From: G963667425 sp963667425 [NCBI: bacterium]
GTDB lineage: Bacteria > UBP6 > UBA1177
Direction of reading: 5' to 3'
Assembly: GCA_963667425.1 (NCBI GenBank)
Contig: OY763407.1
Span: 1,674,001-1,738,000 of the forward strand
Length of the DNA stretch: 64,000 bases
Shown here: in pieces, positions 16,120 to 25,442 of the stretch
Layout of the letters: the number at the start of each line of letters is the position of its first letter
Position numbering within the stretch: position 1 is the first letter of the stretch
Notes under the pieces: generated by a model
Database searches by the model: none
What the model was told of the DNA's origin: nothing
The model's input: the letters and a program-made list of their open reading frames with translations, nothing else
Translations under genes and position numbers: made by a program

Positions 16120-19100
16120 TGTCTTATTCCTCTGACACCGAAAAGCCCTTTTATATCTTCAGAAATAACATAAAGACTTGGAACAATTACAAGGGTGATG
16201 AATGTTGCAAATAAAATTCCGTAACCAAGTGAAATAGCCATAGGAATCATCATTCTCGCCTGTCTTGAAGTCTCAAAAATCATTGGCATAAGCCCGAAAA
16301 ATGTCGTTAAAGTTGTCAGCATAACAGCTCTGAAACGGAGTACACCGGCACTTTTTACAGCATCTCTGGCAGTAAAACCCTTTTCCCTGCGCTGCCTGTT
16401 TGCAAAATCAATTAAAACCAGAGAATCATTCACAACAACACCTGAAAGAGCAACAATACCAAGCATTGAAATAATAGAAAGAGTATATCCCATCATAATA
16501 TGACCTAAAAGAGCTCCGACAATTCCAAAAGGAATACTTACCATAATAATAAGCGGCTGAGTATAGCTCTTAAAAGGGATAGCGAGAAGCGCATAGATAA
16601 TAAGAAGAGCTAAAATAAACCCTTTAATCAAAGTATGCATGCTGTCATCAATGTCTGCCTGTCTCCCCTGATATTTAAAATCAGTTCCCGGAAATTCCTT
16701 CTTTATCTGCGGAATAAATTCACTGTTCATGGTTTTTCTTACTGCCTGAACTTTATTCTGCGGTTCAACATTAGCGCTGAAAAGAGCAATTCTTCTGCCG
16801 TCTCTGTGGCTTAACTTCATGTAAGCTCTTCCCCTTTTAACCTTGACAACATCCATAAGAGGAACTTCATTACCTGAAGGGGTTTTTATCATCATATTTT
16901 CAAGATTATATTCACTTTCTCTTTCGCTTCTCGGAAGTCTCACAACAATTTTTATCTCATTTCGACCGCGCTGCTGACGGAAAGATTCGGAACCATAAAA
17001 AGAACTTCTAACCTGTGAAGCAACATCCCAAGCCGTAAGACCAAGGCTTTCACCTTCAGGCAGGAGAGAAAAATCAAGCTGAACTTTACCTTCCGCAAAA
17101 CCGTCATCAACATCTTTTACATTTGGAATTGTCATCATAAGCCCGGCAAGCCTTTTTGTAGCCTTTTCCAAAACATCGGGATCAGGATTTGTAGGCTCAA
17201 TTTCAATTGAAGCTCCACCGGGACCGCCTCTGTCAGATTCAAACAGTAAAGTTGAAGCTCCCGATATCGTAACTGTATTTTTTCTCCACTGATTTACAAA
17301 ATCGGCAGTCTGCACAACTCTCTTATCCGCATCAGCCATATAGACAGTGACTTCTATAACATGTGTTCCTGAAACATTGTTGTATGTTCCTCCGATATTT
17401 GTGAAAATACCTTCAGCAATATTCTTACCGCCATTATCCTGAACAACCTTTTCAGCAGCCCTGACAATTCTGTCACGAGCCTTCACTGAATCCTCAACAG
17501 GTGAACCGTAAGGCAGAACTGCGGTAACAATAGCAAAATCAGATTCAGATCTGGGCATCATTACAAGACCAAGCCTTCCACTTGCAGTATAACCGCCAAG
17601 AACTACAAGAATTCCAATTGCAACAGCTACTGTAAAATATCTGCGCTCAAGAACCTTATCGAGAAAAGGATCATAAACCTTTGCAACAAAAACTGAGAAC
17701 TTCTGACTGAAAGCCTGCTGTATATTATAAATAAACATATAAAGGCGGCTTCTTTTCTTTGTTTTCCCATTACCAAGATGAGAAGGGAGCACAAAAATAG
17801 ATTCAATAAGAGAAATAGTGAAAACAGTAATAACAACTATCGGAACAGATTTAAAAATCTTTCCCGGAGTACCAGGAACAAAAAGAAGCGGAGCAAAAGT
17901 AACCATATTTGTAAGAACAGAAAAAATTACAGGCATTGCAACTTCACCGGCACCTTCAGTTGCAGCTTTGAGCATAGACATTCCCTCTTCCCTTTTCGAG
18001 TGAATGTTTTCACCTACGACAATAGCATCATCAACAACAATACCGAGTGAAATAATAAAAGCGAACATCGAAATCATATTAATGCTGACATCAGCGGCAG
18101 GAAGAAAAATAAAAGCACCTAAAAATGAAGTCGGAATTCCCATAGTTACCCAGAAAGCAAGTCTCGGCTCAAGAAAAAGTCCAAGCAGAATAAACACCAG
18201 AGCCATACCGAAAAAAGCATTCTTCAGAAGCATATCCATTCTCTGCTGAAAAGTATCAGACATATCTCTTCTTACAGTCCAGTGAACACCCGGAGGAAAA
18301 GACTTTTCAAGTTTGGAAAGCTCAGCTTTTGCAGTTTTGGCAACTTCAATAGGAGTCTGGCTTTCAGTGCTGTAAATATCAAGAGAAATTGATTTGCCTC
18401 CATTAAATTCGGCAATAGTGTCGCTCTCCTCGAAACCATCCTTAATATCAGCAATATCTCTTAAAAGAATCTGCGCACCATTTTCAGCAGTAATTACCGG
18501 AATAGCACCAAACTCACGACCGTAATTTTTTCGCTCCTTCATTCTGACAAGAATCTCGCCCTGTGCAGTTTTAATACCGCCACCTGGAATCTCAACAGAT
18601 GAATTTTTTATTTTTGCAGCGACATCGCTAAGTTTAAGATTATATTTTCTTAAATTCTCTTCCGAAATCTCAACAGCAATTTCAAAAGCTTTACCGCCGC
18701 GAAGATCTATCTTAACAAGATTACTGTTTTCAAGCATCCTGTTTCTGGTATTTTCCGCAACCTCTCTTAGAACCTTCTCATCATCTATCCCATAAAGAAG
18801 AATGTCCAGAACCTCTCTGCTTCTATCAAAAAGCATAACCTGAGGCTTTTCCGAATCCTCAGGAAGCGTCGTGATTCCATCAATAGCCTGCTTTACCTTA
18901 TCATTCATATCGTTAAGGTCTTCGCCATTCTCAATCTCCACCTGAATCATGGCGGTTCCTTCAAAAGCCTGAGAATAGACACTCTTTACCCCTTCAATAT
19001 CTCTTACAGCCTCCTCAACGGAAAGAATAATCCCCTGCTCGACCTCTTCAGGACTTGCACCGGGATAAGCAATCGTCACAACAACCATATCCATATCAAA

Positions 19101-19238
19101 AGAGGGAAAAACCTCCTGATTTGTTGTATAGGCAAAAATAAGACCGCCAACCAGAAAAAATATCATAACAAGGTTAGCCGCAACACTATTGCCAGCCATC
19201 CATTTTATAGGATTTGAATTCTCTCTGCCGCTACTCAT
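16116..19238 (-). CDS. RND-family efflux transporter, inner-membrane pump
   Basis: A 1040-residue proton-driven pump of the AcrB/MdtB type. It shows the RND signature repeated in both halves: two large periplasmic loops and twelve membrane segments, with FAFIISLGIVVDDAIVVGEN around residue 400 giving the proton-relay Asp pair in TM4. The second-half equivalent is LSGVVVNDSLVLIDFAN. PGASPEEVEQGI near residue 56 is typical. It overlaps the adaptor gene by ATGA. Regulation is probably through the region upstream of the TolC gene. Substrate (drug, metal or lipid) cannot be told. Confidence 0.94.
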   Translation of the reverse strand: MSSGRENSNPIKWMAGNSVAANLVMIFFLVGGLIFAYTTNQEVFPSFDMDMVVVTIAYPGASPEEVEQGIILSVEEAVRDIEGVKSVYSQAFEGTAMIQVEIENGEDLNDMNDKVKQAIDGITTLPEDSEKPQVMLFDRSREVLDILLYGIDDEKVLREVAENTRNRMLENSNLVKIDLRGGKAFEIAVEISEENLRKYNLKLSDVAAKIKNSSVEIPGGGIKTAQGEILVRMKERKNYGREFGAIPVITAENGAQILLRDIADIKDGFEESDTIAEFNGGKSISLDIYSTESQTPIEVAKTAKAELSKLEKSFPPGVHWTVRRDMSDTFQQRMDMLLKNAFFGMALVFILLGLFLEPRLAFWVTMGIPTSFLGAFIFLPAADVSINMISMFAFIISLGIVVDDAIVVGENIHSKREEGMSMLKAATEGAGEVAMPVIFSVLTNMVTFAPLLFVPGTPGKIFKSVPIVVITVFTISLIESIFVLPSHLGNGKTKKRSRLYMFIYNIQQAFSQKFSVFVAKVYDPFLDKVLERRYFTVAVAIGILVVLGGYTASGRLGLVMMPRSESDFAIVTAVLPYGSPVEDSVKARDRIVRAAEKVVQDNGGKNIAEGIFTNIGGTYNNVSGTHVIEVTVYMADADKRVVQTADFVNQWRKNTVTISGASTLLFESDRGGPGGASIEIEPTNPDPDVLEKATKRLAGLMMTIPNVKDVDDGFAEGKVQLDFSLLPEGESLGLTAWDVASQVRSSFYGSESFRQQRGRNEIKIVVRLPRSERESEYNLENMMIKTPSGNEVPLMDVVKVKRGRAYMKLSHRDGRRIALFSANVEPQNKVQAVRKTMNSEFIPQIKKEFPGTDFKYQGRQADIDDSMHTLIKGFILALLIIYALLAIPFKSYTQPLIIMVSIPFGIVGALLGHIMMGYTLSIISMLGIVALSGVVVNDSLVLIDFANRQRREKGFTARDAVKSAGVLRFRAVMLTTLTTFFGLMPMIFETSRQARMMIPMAISLGYGILFATFITLVIVPSLYVISEDIKGLFGVRGIRH

Positions 19239-20437
19239 TTTGATTCTCCGGTATCAATATTGCCACCACCACGGACATTAAGTTTAAGACCCTCGATAGG
19301 TGTTCCTATCTGAGAAGTTATAAGCTTCGTTCCGTTATCCACACCCTGTATGAAAATATTTTCTCTCCCTTTCCATACAATTTCAGGAGATAAAATATGC
19401 AGAGTGCCGTTTTCACTCACAACCCAGAGTTTATCACCCTCTCTGAGAGAATATCTTGGAATTACAGCAATATCCTTTACATCCATACCATCAATAGCAA
19501 CCCTTACAAACATATTTACAAGCATTTTTGGAAGAGACTGATTCTCTTTTTCAAGAGAGAAAGGATCCTTAACCTCGACAATAGCCCGAGCCATTCTCCC
19601 ATTCTCCTCAAGATTTCCCCCAAGCTCAATAATCTCACCACTCCTGAAAACATCCTTTCCCCATGCGGCATCATTATAAATCTTTACAAAAGAACCTGCG
19701 TCGTCCCCTCTTCTGACCTTAATCCACTTAAGCTGATTAACAGGAACAGCCAGTTCAATCCAGAAAGAATCCGTCCCGGCAAGCTCAGCAATAGAAGTGC
19801 TAACGCCTGCGACCATACCTGGATCAGCATTTTTATCAATAACAACAGCATTAAACGGAGCCTTTATCCTTGTTCTTAAAAGATTAAGCTTAGCAGTTGA
19901 AAGCTTTGCCTTTGCAGCTTCAAAAGCCGTTTCCGCAGACTTAAGCTGAGGAGCCCTCGTCATAAGCTCTCTTTCCCAATCCTTATTATCCTTATCACCC
20001 ATCATATTAAATTCTTTTTCAGCGGCACTAACCTTCCCCTTCTCAATTTTAAGAGCAGATTCCGCAGCAGCGACACTATTTTCCTGTTCAACAACAGCAG
20101 CACTGTAATCACTGCTCTCTATCTTTGAAATCACCTCACCCTTTTTAAAGAAACCGCCCGGAATAAGTTTATCGCTAGTCCAGACAATCTTACCTGAAAC
20201 CTCGGAAGTTAACGAAACAGATTTTGAAGCTTTAACTGTACCGTAAAGCTCAATCAGAGCCTTGGAAGTCTCAATCTTTAGAGGAATCACATCAACAGCG
20301 GCAACAACCTCCTCAACATGCTTCGTCTTAGGAACTCTGACAGGATTAAAAAGAAAAAGAGCAGCAAAACAAACAGAAATCAATATTACAATAAAAATTC
20401 CAAACACCCTTTTTTTAGCAGAAACAACGCCACCCAT
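19235..20437 (-). CDS. RND efflux periplasmic adaptor (HlyD/AcrA type)
   Basis: About 400 residues: one N-terminal membrane anchor (about 12-33), a lipoyl-like half (VSLTSEVSGKIVW, then GGFFKKGEVISKIESSDY), an alpha-helical hairpin rich in Ala and Glu, the second lipoyl half (TRIKAPFNAVVIDKNADPG), and beta-barrel domains. I choose ATG 20437 because GGGGTGG stands just upstream and it clears the preceding gene. An earlier in-frame start would lie inside the TolC gene. It bridges the RND pump and the outer-membrane factor. Confidence 0.92.
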   Translation of the reverse strand: MGGVVSAKKRVFGIFIVILISVCFAALFLFNPVRVPKTKHVEEVVAAVDVIPLKIETSKALIELYGTVKASKSVSLTSEVSGKIVWTSDKLIPGGFFKKGEVISKIESSDYSAAVVEQENSVAAAESALKIEKGKVSAAEKEFNMMGDKDNKDWERELMTRAPQLKSAETAFEAAKAKLSTAKLNLLRTRIKAPFNAVVIDKNADPGMVAGVSTSIAELAGTDSFWIELAVPVNQLKWIKVRRGDDAGSFVKIYNDAAWGKDVFRSGEIIELGGNLEENGRMARAIVEVKDPFSLEKENQSLPKMLVNMFVRVAIDGMDVKDIAVIPRYSLREGDKLWVVSENGTLHILSPEIVWKGRENIFIQGVDNGTKLITSQIGTPIEGLKLNVRGGGNIDTGESK

Positions 20438-20450
20438 ATTATCCACCCCG

Positions 20451-21845
20451 TTATTTATTTTCATTAACTTCAAAATTACCGGAAATAGCTCTGTAAAGCT
20501 CAATACGATAAAGCAGAAGAGTACTCTCTGCCTGAAAAAGCTCATTTAAAGCGACAATCCCGGCATTTTCAGCTGTAAGATAAACCGCATAATCAGAAAC
20601 ACCGCTTTTATAATTTATATAAGCAAGATTTCTTTTATCCGAAACCATCTTATACTGAGCTCTTACCTTTTCGACATAACTTTGCTGACTCCTCTCCTGA
20701 GCGATAGCATCCTCGATTTCCCTGACAGCAGTGAGAACCGTATCACCGTAATTCTGAACCGCCTCATCTAAAACAGCTTTTTTAGCCTCAACAGTAGCAG
20801 AAAGCCTGCCGCCATCAAAAAGAGGCATAGTAATATTAGCCGCAAGATTAGAAACCCAGTTTGTGAAAAAATCACTAACACTATCAGACTGTAAAGAAGC
20901 GGAAGCAGAAAGAGAAATCTTAGGATACCTGTCAGCAATAGCAGAAGCCACCCTGCTGTCCGCAGCACGGACACGCTCAAAAGCAGCCTTTACATCCCCT
21001 CTCTTATTAACGACATCCGAAGGAATACCAGTATCAGGAAAAGGGGGAAGAACCGGCAAATCAGAAGAAATATTCAAATCAAAAGCAGAAGGAACAACAC
21101 CAATAAGATAACTAAGCCTGTTAACATCAAGAGTTTTAGCAAGTTCAGCCTGCTCGATCTGACCACGAAGCTGAGAAAGAATATTTTCCTGAGAAAGAAC
21201 ATCAGAATAAGAAACCATACCAGCCTTATACCTGTTCTGCATAATATCAAACTGAAGCACACCAATCTCTTCCTGCTTCTTCAGAAAATCAAGAAGCCTA
21301 TTCTGAGCAACAAGCTGATACCATCCCTTTGCCGTCTCAGCAGTCAAAGTAACAGCAGCAGATTCAAGATCACCCCTTGAAGCATTAACATCATAAAGAG
21401 CCGCATCTTTCAGAGAACTTACCCTGCCCCATAAATCCACCTCGTAACTTAACGAAAGCCCGGCGGAAAAACTATCAGTTCTCTTAACATCACCGGAAGA
21501 ATTAGCCATCGATTTCTGATTAGTAAAAGAAGTACCAGCCCCCGCATTGGCATTCAAAGCAGGATAAACATCAGCCCCGCTCACCTTAGCAGCGGCATAA
21601 GCCTGATCAAGCCTTGCCTTAGCCATCTTAAGCGAAAAATTACCCGCAAGCGCCCTCTCAACAACACCATTAAGAGCATCATCATTAAAATCAAGCCACC
21701 ATTTATCATTAGCAGCCTCACTACCCGAAAGAGAAAAAGCATCAGGCATATCAATACCCTTCATTGCATCCTTTTTAGTAATAGTACTGGAACTACATGA
21801 AACTAAAAGGAAAAATGAAAGAAGAACAAAAACAGCTTTCTTCAT
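20451..21845 (-). CDS. Outer-membrane efflux lipoprotein, TolC/NodT family
   Basis: A 464-residue outer-membrane factor with a lipoprotein signal peptide (lipobox LLVSC near residue 17) and two outer-membrane-efflux repeats. The repeats are rich in helical Ala/Gln and include a GLSLSYEVDLWGRV block, typical of NodT. The ATG at 21845 follows GGAG by 8 nt; an in-frame TTG six codons upstream overlaps that site and is rejected. First gene of the efflux operon (outer-membrane factor, adaptor, pump). A dyad at 21882-21895 lies between the likely promoter and this start. Confidence 0.92.
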   Translation of the reverse strand: MKKAVFVLLSFFLLVSCSSSTITKKDAMKGIDMPDAFSLSGSEAANDKWWLDFNDDALNGVVERALAGNFSLKMAKARLDQAYAAAKVSGADVYPALNANAGAGTSFTNQKSMANSSGDVKRTDSFSAGLSLSYEVDLWGRVSSLKDAALYDVNASRGDLESAAVTLTAETAKGWYQLVAQNRLLDFLKKQEEIGVLQFDIMQNRYKAGMVSYSDVLSQENILSQLRGQIEQAELAKTLDVNRLSYLIGVVPSAFDLNISSDLPVLPPFPDTGIPSDVVNKRGDVKAAFERVRAADSRVASAIADRYPKISLSASASLQSDSVSDFFTNWVSNLAANITMPLFDGGRLSATVEAKKAVLDEAVQNYGDTVLTAVREIEDAIAQERSQQSYVEKVRAQYKMVSDKRNLAYINYKSGVSDYAVYLTAENAGIVALNELFQAESTLLLYRIELYRAISGNFEVNENK

Positions 21846-21881
21846 AAACAAATCTCCAAACAAAAAGACTCGTTAATAACC

Positions 21882-21895
21882 TTAACAAATGTTAA
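21882..21895. promoter_or_regulatory. Candidate operator of the efflux operon
   Basis: A perfect dyad TTAACA-AA-TGTTAA, 37 bp upstream of the outer-membrane factor ATG, with further GTTAA elements on both sides. It lies downstream of the proposed -10, where a bound repressor would block transcription. No regulator gene is adjacent. Confidence 0.4.
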
Positions 21896-21930
21896 TTCGT
21901 AAAGATAAAATTACAAAATTTCCCAAAAAA

Positions 21931-21959
21931 TTTATACATGAAAAAACACAAGTTGAAAA
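21931..21959 (-). promoter_or_regulatory. Possible promoter of the efflux operon
   Basis: Minus strand TTTTCA (21959-21954), a 17-bp spacer and TATAAA (21936-21931). The -35 is weak. The start would fall near 21924, upstream of the dyad at 21882-21895. Confidence 0.35.
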
Positions 21960-22034
21960 GACACCATGAAAAAGCTACATTTAATCTCTTTCAAGGCAAT
22001 TGACATCAGGAAACAACAGCTTTGAAACCAAACC

Positions 22035-22226
22035 CTAAAACCCCATCTTCTTAAAAGCCGCAACATCACCCTCAAGAGCCAGTTTAGCAAAAAGCTTAAA
22101 CCCCTTCATAAAACCCTCAAGCTCAGCAAACTTCTCATCCTTCTCCTCAGTAACCTTAAGTATATCAGCCCGCCTTTTAGTTAAATTAACAAAGCTTTTA
22201 TATAGACCATCAATTAAAAGGCCGGT
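22035..22226 (-). pseudogene. C-terminal remnant of an unrecognised gene
   Basis: The minus strand is open for 63 codons with no start, from a TGA upstream to a TAG at 22037-22035. The translation is helical and charged (for example EEKDEKFAELEGFMKG and GDVAAFKKMGF), so it looks like real protein. Codon use (AAG, GGG, GCG) differs from the surrounding AAA/GGA-rich genes. It is probably the tail of a deleted foreign gene. Family not recognised. Confidence 0.4.
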
Positions 22227-22257
22227 TCATACCCCTGAATCAGTAAAATCACAACCC

Positions 22258-22323
22258 AAATCGTCAAAACAGTGACACGAATGGTAAGTTTTATGCCTTA
22301 AATCACCAAAACAGTGCCCCGAA
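22258..22323. repeat. Pair of 24-bp imperfect direct repeats
   Basis: Copies at 22258-22281 and 22300-22323 agree at 20 of 24 positions (core CAAAACAGTG), with starts 42 bp apart. The reverse complement reads CACTGTTTTGGTGATTT, reminiscent of the multiple terminal repeats at IS21-family ends. That origin is a guess. Confidence 0.5.
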
Positions 22324-22567
22324 ACCACCATGTCGTATCTATAACTATACATATTTCTCTTTTTTTCATACATTCAAGCCTTTAAAAGCCATAAAACAGT
22401 TTTTGAATCCATATGAAACCCATTACAAACACAAATCAGGGAGCGCATCGCTTAAGTTATAGAGCTTATTGTTTTAAATTTACGCATTAAAAAGGAGTAT
22501 GTCAAATTAAAATTGGAAAAAAATGATGCTAATCGGTAAAACTTCTCGTTACAGCTCTCTTTTTAGG

Positions 22568-22608
22568 GAATTTTAGGGGGAGAGGGAGGAGGACACTCCC
22601 TAAAATTC
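22568..22608. repeat. Perfect 11-bp inverted repeat at the gajB stop
   Basis: GAATTTTAGGG (22568-22578) pairs with CCCTAAAATTC (22598-22608), enclosing a 19-bp purine-rich loop on the plus strand. It overlaps the gajB stop codon. It could terminate the Gabija transcript, though no T-tract follows, or be an element boundary. Confidence 0.55.
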
Positions 22609-23758
22609 AATTAGGTTTCCATTTCTCAGCACCATCAAAAGATTCATTTTCTTCAAAATCCATAACAATTGAGGCACTATACTTTGCTCTTGTAAGAGCT
22701 ACATAAAATTTTGCTCTGCCACTTTTTATATCATTACATTTTGATCTATCCTTGATACAATCTTTCATTCTTTGTGTAGGATAAATAAGTACTCTGTCAT
22801 ATGTTTTTCCTTTCGATTCACCAAAATTCATAACACCAAAATTTTCATTTACTTTAGTTTTTCTATCCCACCTTAACTGTATTGGATTGTACTTATTTAA
22901 ATAATGTTCAACATCGCATTTTTTAACAATAAAAACTCCCTTATGCCCTACTTCTTCTCTACAACAACACTCACAAGGCTGGGAAGGTTCAAATTCTGGA
23001 TACAGCTGTGAAGATAACTTACAAATTTCATTGTTGTTTCTATGTGATTTTATTAATGTTTTTTCATCTATTTCACAACCAATAATGTTTCCTAATTCAT
23101 TTTCAAAAAACTCCTTAATTTTACCATCTTTGTATTTACCGTATTTTCGTTCTGTATGAGTTAAATAAGTAATCTGTCTAGGATCTCCAACTAGAAGGAT
23201 TTTTGTTTTCGATGCAAAAAGAAGTTTTAAAATTTCGAGGTCATATCCTGCAAGATCCTGTACTTCATCAACAAATATATGGTCATATATCCGACTTATT
23301 CTATTAATAACTGCTTCTGAAGATGCATCATTACATTTAATTATAAACTTCGAGATCTTATCAGAATAAATATTGAAACTTTTCGTAAAGTAATATTTCT
23401 CAAATTCTTTCTCACTCCAATATACAGGCCCATTTATTCCAACATATCTCTTTCCTGACTGTTTATTAACAAGGATCATACTCTCTACATCTTTTTCAAA
23501 CATTATTTCATTTAACGAACCTTGAAATGGCCTCACCCCATGTTGTAAAAGGAAAGAAAACCAAGTTTGAATTGTAATGTTTGCAGGAATATACTTATTT
23601 ATTTTTATGAATTTACTTCTAATTTCTTCTTCGTTAGCTTCGGTGTAAGTTGTTATTAATATTTTTTCTGAGTAAGGAGTCTCTAATGCTTTTTTTACGA
23701 GGTACGTGGTTTTTCCTGAACCAGCAACAGATAAAATGAGTTTATTATCATTCACCAC
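22607..23758 (-). CDS. gajB: Gabija protein GajB, UvrD-like helicase
   Basis: Superfamily 1 UvrD/Rep-like helicase partner of the Gabija anti-phage complex. Motif I is VAGSGKTT (residues 11-18), motif Ia TTYTEANEEEIRSKF, motif II FVDEVQDLAGYD near 165, motif III LVGDPRQITY, and motif VI YVALTRAKYSASIV near the C-terminus. The 383 residues are shorter than the roughly 490 of the characterised Bacillus GajB, so insertions of domains 1B/2B may be reduced. A GTG start overlaps the end of gajA, with GAGG just upstream. The pairing with an OLD-type nuclease is what identifies it. Confidence 0.88.
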   Translation of the reverse strand: MVNDNKLILSVAGSGKTTYLVKKALETPYSEKILITTYTEANEEEIRSKFIKINKYIPANITIQTWFSFLLQHGVRPFQGSLNEIMFEKDVESMILVNKQSGKRYVGINGPVYWSEKEFEKYYFTKSFNIYSDKISKFIIKCNDASSEAVINRISRIYDHIFVDEVQDLAGYDLEILKLLFASKTKILLVGDPRQITYLTHTERKYGKYKDGKIKEFFENELGNIIGCEIDEKTLIKSHRNNNEICKLSSQLYPEFEPSQPCECCCREEVGHKGVFIVKKCDVEHYLNKYNPIQLRWDRKTKVNENFGVMNFGESKGKTYDRVLIYPTQRMKDCIKDRSKCNDIKSGRAKFYVALTRAKYSASIVMDFEENESFDGAEKWKPN

Positions 23759-25379
23759 ACCACCTCACTGCATTTTTAATATATTCAGGAAATTCTACTT
23801 TCTCATCTGATTCAAAAATTCGAAGAGCCCAAGTAGTTTTGTTTTTAATCATATAGTCAATCAATTCTGCTTTTGTTTTACAGCTATTCTGGCACTTTTC
23901 TGAAACAACAATTTTTTTAAGCATTTCCCAGTTATTAGCTTCCACAAACTGAGGCTCTAGTGTGTTTAGAACATTATTTTCATCAGCAAAAATCTTTATA
24001 TTATCCATATTCTTGAAATCTTTATATTTGTTTATTATTTTACTATTATAATCACCATCATTATCTGTAATAACTGCAACACATTTATTCATTTTCTCAG
24101 CTATTGTTAAGAATCTCTTAAAACTCAGTCCCACAGAAATCACATCAATTCCATCTTCTATTGGAAGTCTTCCATCATTTTTAATCATGTAAGCTTTTTG
24201 AAATATTAATTCATCAGATGGACCTTCTACAAGTACCGCTTTTTTAGACAACACAAGCCTCAAAGTGTCATACCCAGGCAATTTCATAAAGAAGTCCTGT
24301 GTACCAGACTTCAAATCTGATAATTTAACCTGATTGTTTTTGTTCAGAAAAACTAGGTTCTTTAAACCAAGTTTGTTGGCAACAAAGCTGCTGTGCGTAG
24401 AAAGAATTACTTGTTTGTCGCAACATTTATCAGATATTGACTTAACGAACTCATTAAGCTTTGAATGTGATAGATGACTTTCCGGCTCTTCTAATAAAAC
24501 GAGATTGGCATCTTCTGTTTTTTTATGAGCTAATGCAAGATTCGTTTTAATTATGCACTGTTCCCCCTTTCCAATTTGATGAAAAGGAATCTCATCTAAA
24601 TATGTCATAAGGGACGATTCCCACGCATTTTGGGTTTGTAAATCCACTGCGATTTTTACATCTTTGTTAGATATATTACTTCCTTCTTTTATTTGTTTAT
24701 TTATTTCTTTTATGGAATCTTCTTCCATAAAGTTTTCTTTCAGCTTCCTATATGCCTGAGAAATTTCAGCTTTTTGCTTACTATCCAAGTGTTCCTTAAC
24801 TATTCTTGAAATATAAACATCTGAACCATTTTGATAGCGATTAGAAGATGAATCAATAAGAGCTGACTTTAATGGGATACTCCTTGAGGAAATTGTACTC
24901 CTTGCAAAGGATTTCCAAGTAATCTTGTAATATTCTATTGGAATTGAATCTAATGTCTCTTTTTCAATTAATTTTTCATATTCATCTTTATAACTCTCAT
25001 CAAACTCTATCTTCAATCTTATTCCTGATGCTGTTTCTCTGTCACTATTTCCATTCCCTTCCAGCAAAGCGATCATGCTTTCGTCACCATTTTCAAGAAA
25101 AACTTCAATATTCACATGTGGTAAAGGAGTTTTATCATCAGATTTAATGTTATTTAGGAATCTATTTGTAGCATCTATGTTGAATAAATATTGAGAAAGC
25201 TCGTTTCTTAAATATCGACCATTATAAATTCCAGTTAAAGCCAAATGAATAGCTTCCAATATGGTAGATTTACCAGCCTCATTATTTCCCACAATAATAT
25301 TTATTCCTGAGTTAAAGGATAAAGAAAATTTACCATCAAAACATTTAAAATTCTCAATATTTAACTTTGATATATTCAT
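23748..25379 (-). CDS. gajA: Gabija protein GajA, OLD-family ATPase/TOPRIM nuclease
   Basis: A 543-residue ABC-type ATPase fused to a TOPRIM nuclease. Walker A is GNNEAGKST (31-39), the signature region IGKGEQ is near 269, Walker B is VLLEEPESHL (294-303) and the H-loop STHSSF is near 327. The TOPRIM domain begins KAVLVEGPSDE (380-390) and has TDNDGD (438-443) as metal-binding acids. In Bacillus Gabija, GajA is a nucleotide-regulated DNA nickase complexed with GajB. The gene has an AAGGAG site, overlaps gajB and follows the third gene by 63 bp. Confidence 0.9.
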   Translation of the reverse strand: MNISKLNIENFKCFDGKFSLSFNSGINIIVGNNEAGKSTILEAIHLALTGIYNGRYLRNELSQYLFNIDATNRFLNNIKSDDKTPLPHVNIEVFLENGDESMIALLEGNGNSDRETASGIRLKIEFDESYKDEYEKLIEKETLDSIPIEYYKITWKSFARSTISSRSIPLKSALIDSSSNRYQNGSDVYISRIVKEHLDSKQKAEISQAYRKLKENFMEEDSIKEINKQIKEGSNISNKDVKIAVDLQTQNAWESSLMTYLDEIPFHQIGKGEQCIIKTNLALAHKKTEDANLVLLEEPESHLSHSKLNEFVKSISDKCCDKQVILSTHSSFVANKLGLKNLVFLNKNNQVKLSDLKSGTQDFFMKLPGYDTLRLVLSKKAVLVEGPSDELIFQKAYMIKNDGRLPIEDGIDVISVGLSFKRFLTIAEKMNKCVAVITDNDGDYNSKIINKYKDFKNMDNIKIFADENNVLNTLEPQFVEANNWEMLKKIVVSEKCQNSCKTKAELIDYMIKNKTTWALRIFESDEKVEFPEYIKNAVRWCGE

Positions 25380-25442
25380 TCTCTTCTCCTTAAATATTAT
25401 TTATTTTTTTACAACTCAACCACCGCTTCACTTATACTCTCA

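Larger units (their letters stand above)
21864..22606. other. Gene-poor scar between efflux operon and Gabija operon
   Basis: About 740 bp with no intact gene. It contains the efflux promoter and operator (21882-21959), a minus-strand coding remnant (22035-22226), two 24-bp direct repeats (22258-22323), and an inverted repeat touching the gajB stop (22568-22608). Short runs with good ribosome sites but immediate stops (for example AAAAAGGAGT before an ATG at 22500) suggest decayed sequence. It probably marks the edge of the horizontally acquired Gabija region. Confidence 0.6.

Noticed and set aside
21938-22003. 21-codon plus-strand frame after an ATG at 21938
   Set aside because: No ribosome site, no recognisable product; overlaps the efflux promoter region.
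22258-22323. CRISPR array
   Set aside because: Only two imperfect copies with an 18-bp gap; repeats differ from the candidate repeat beside cas2.
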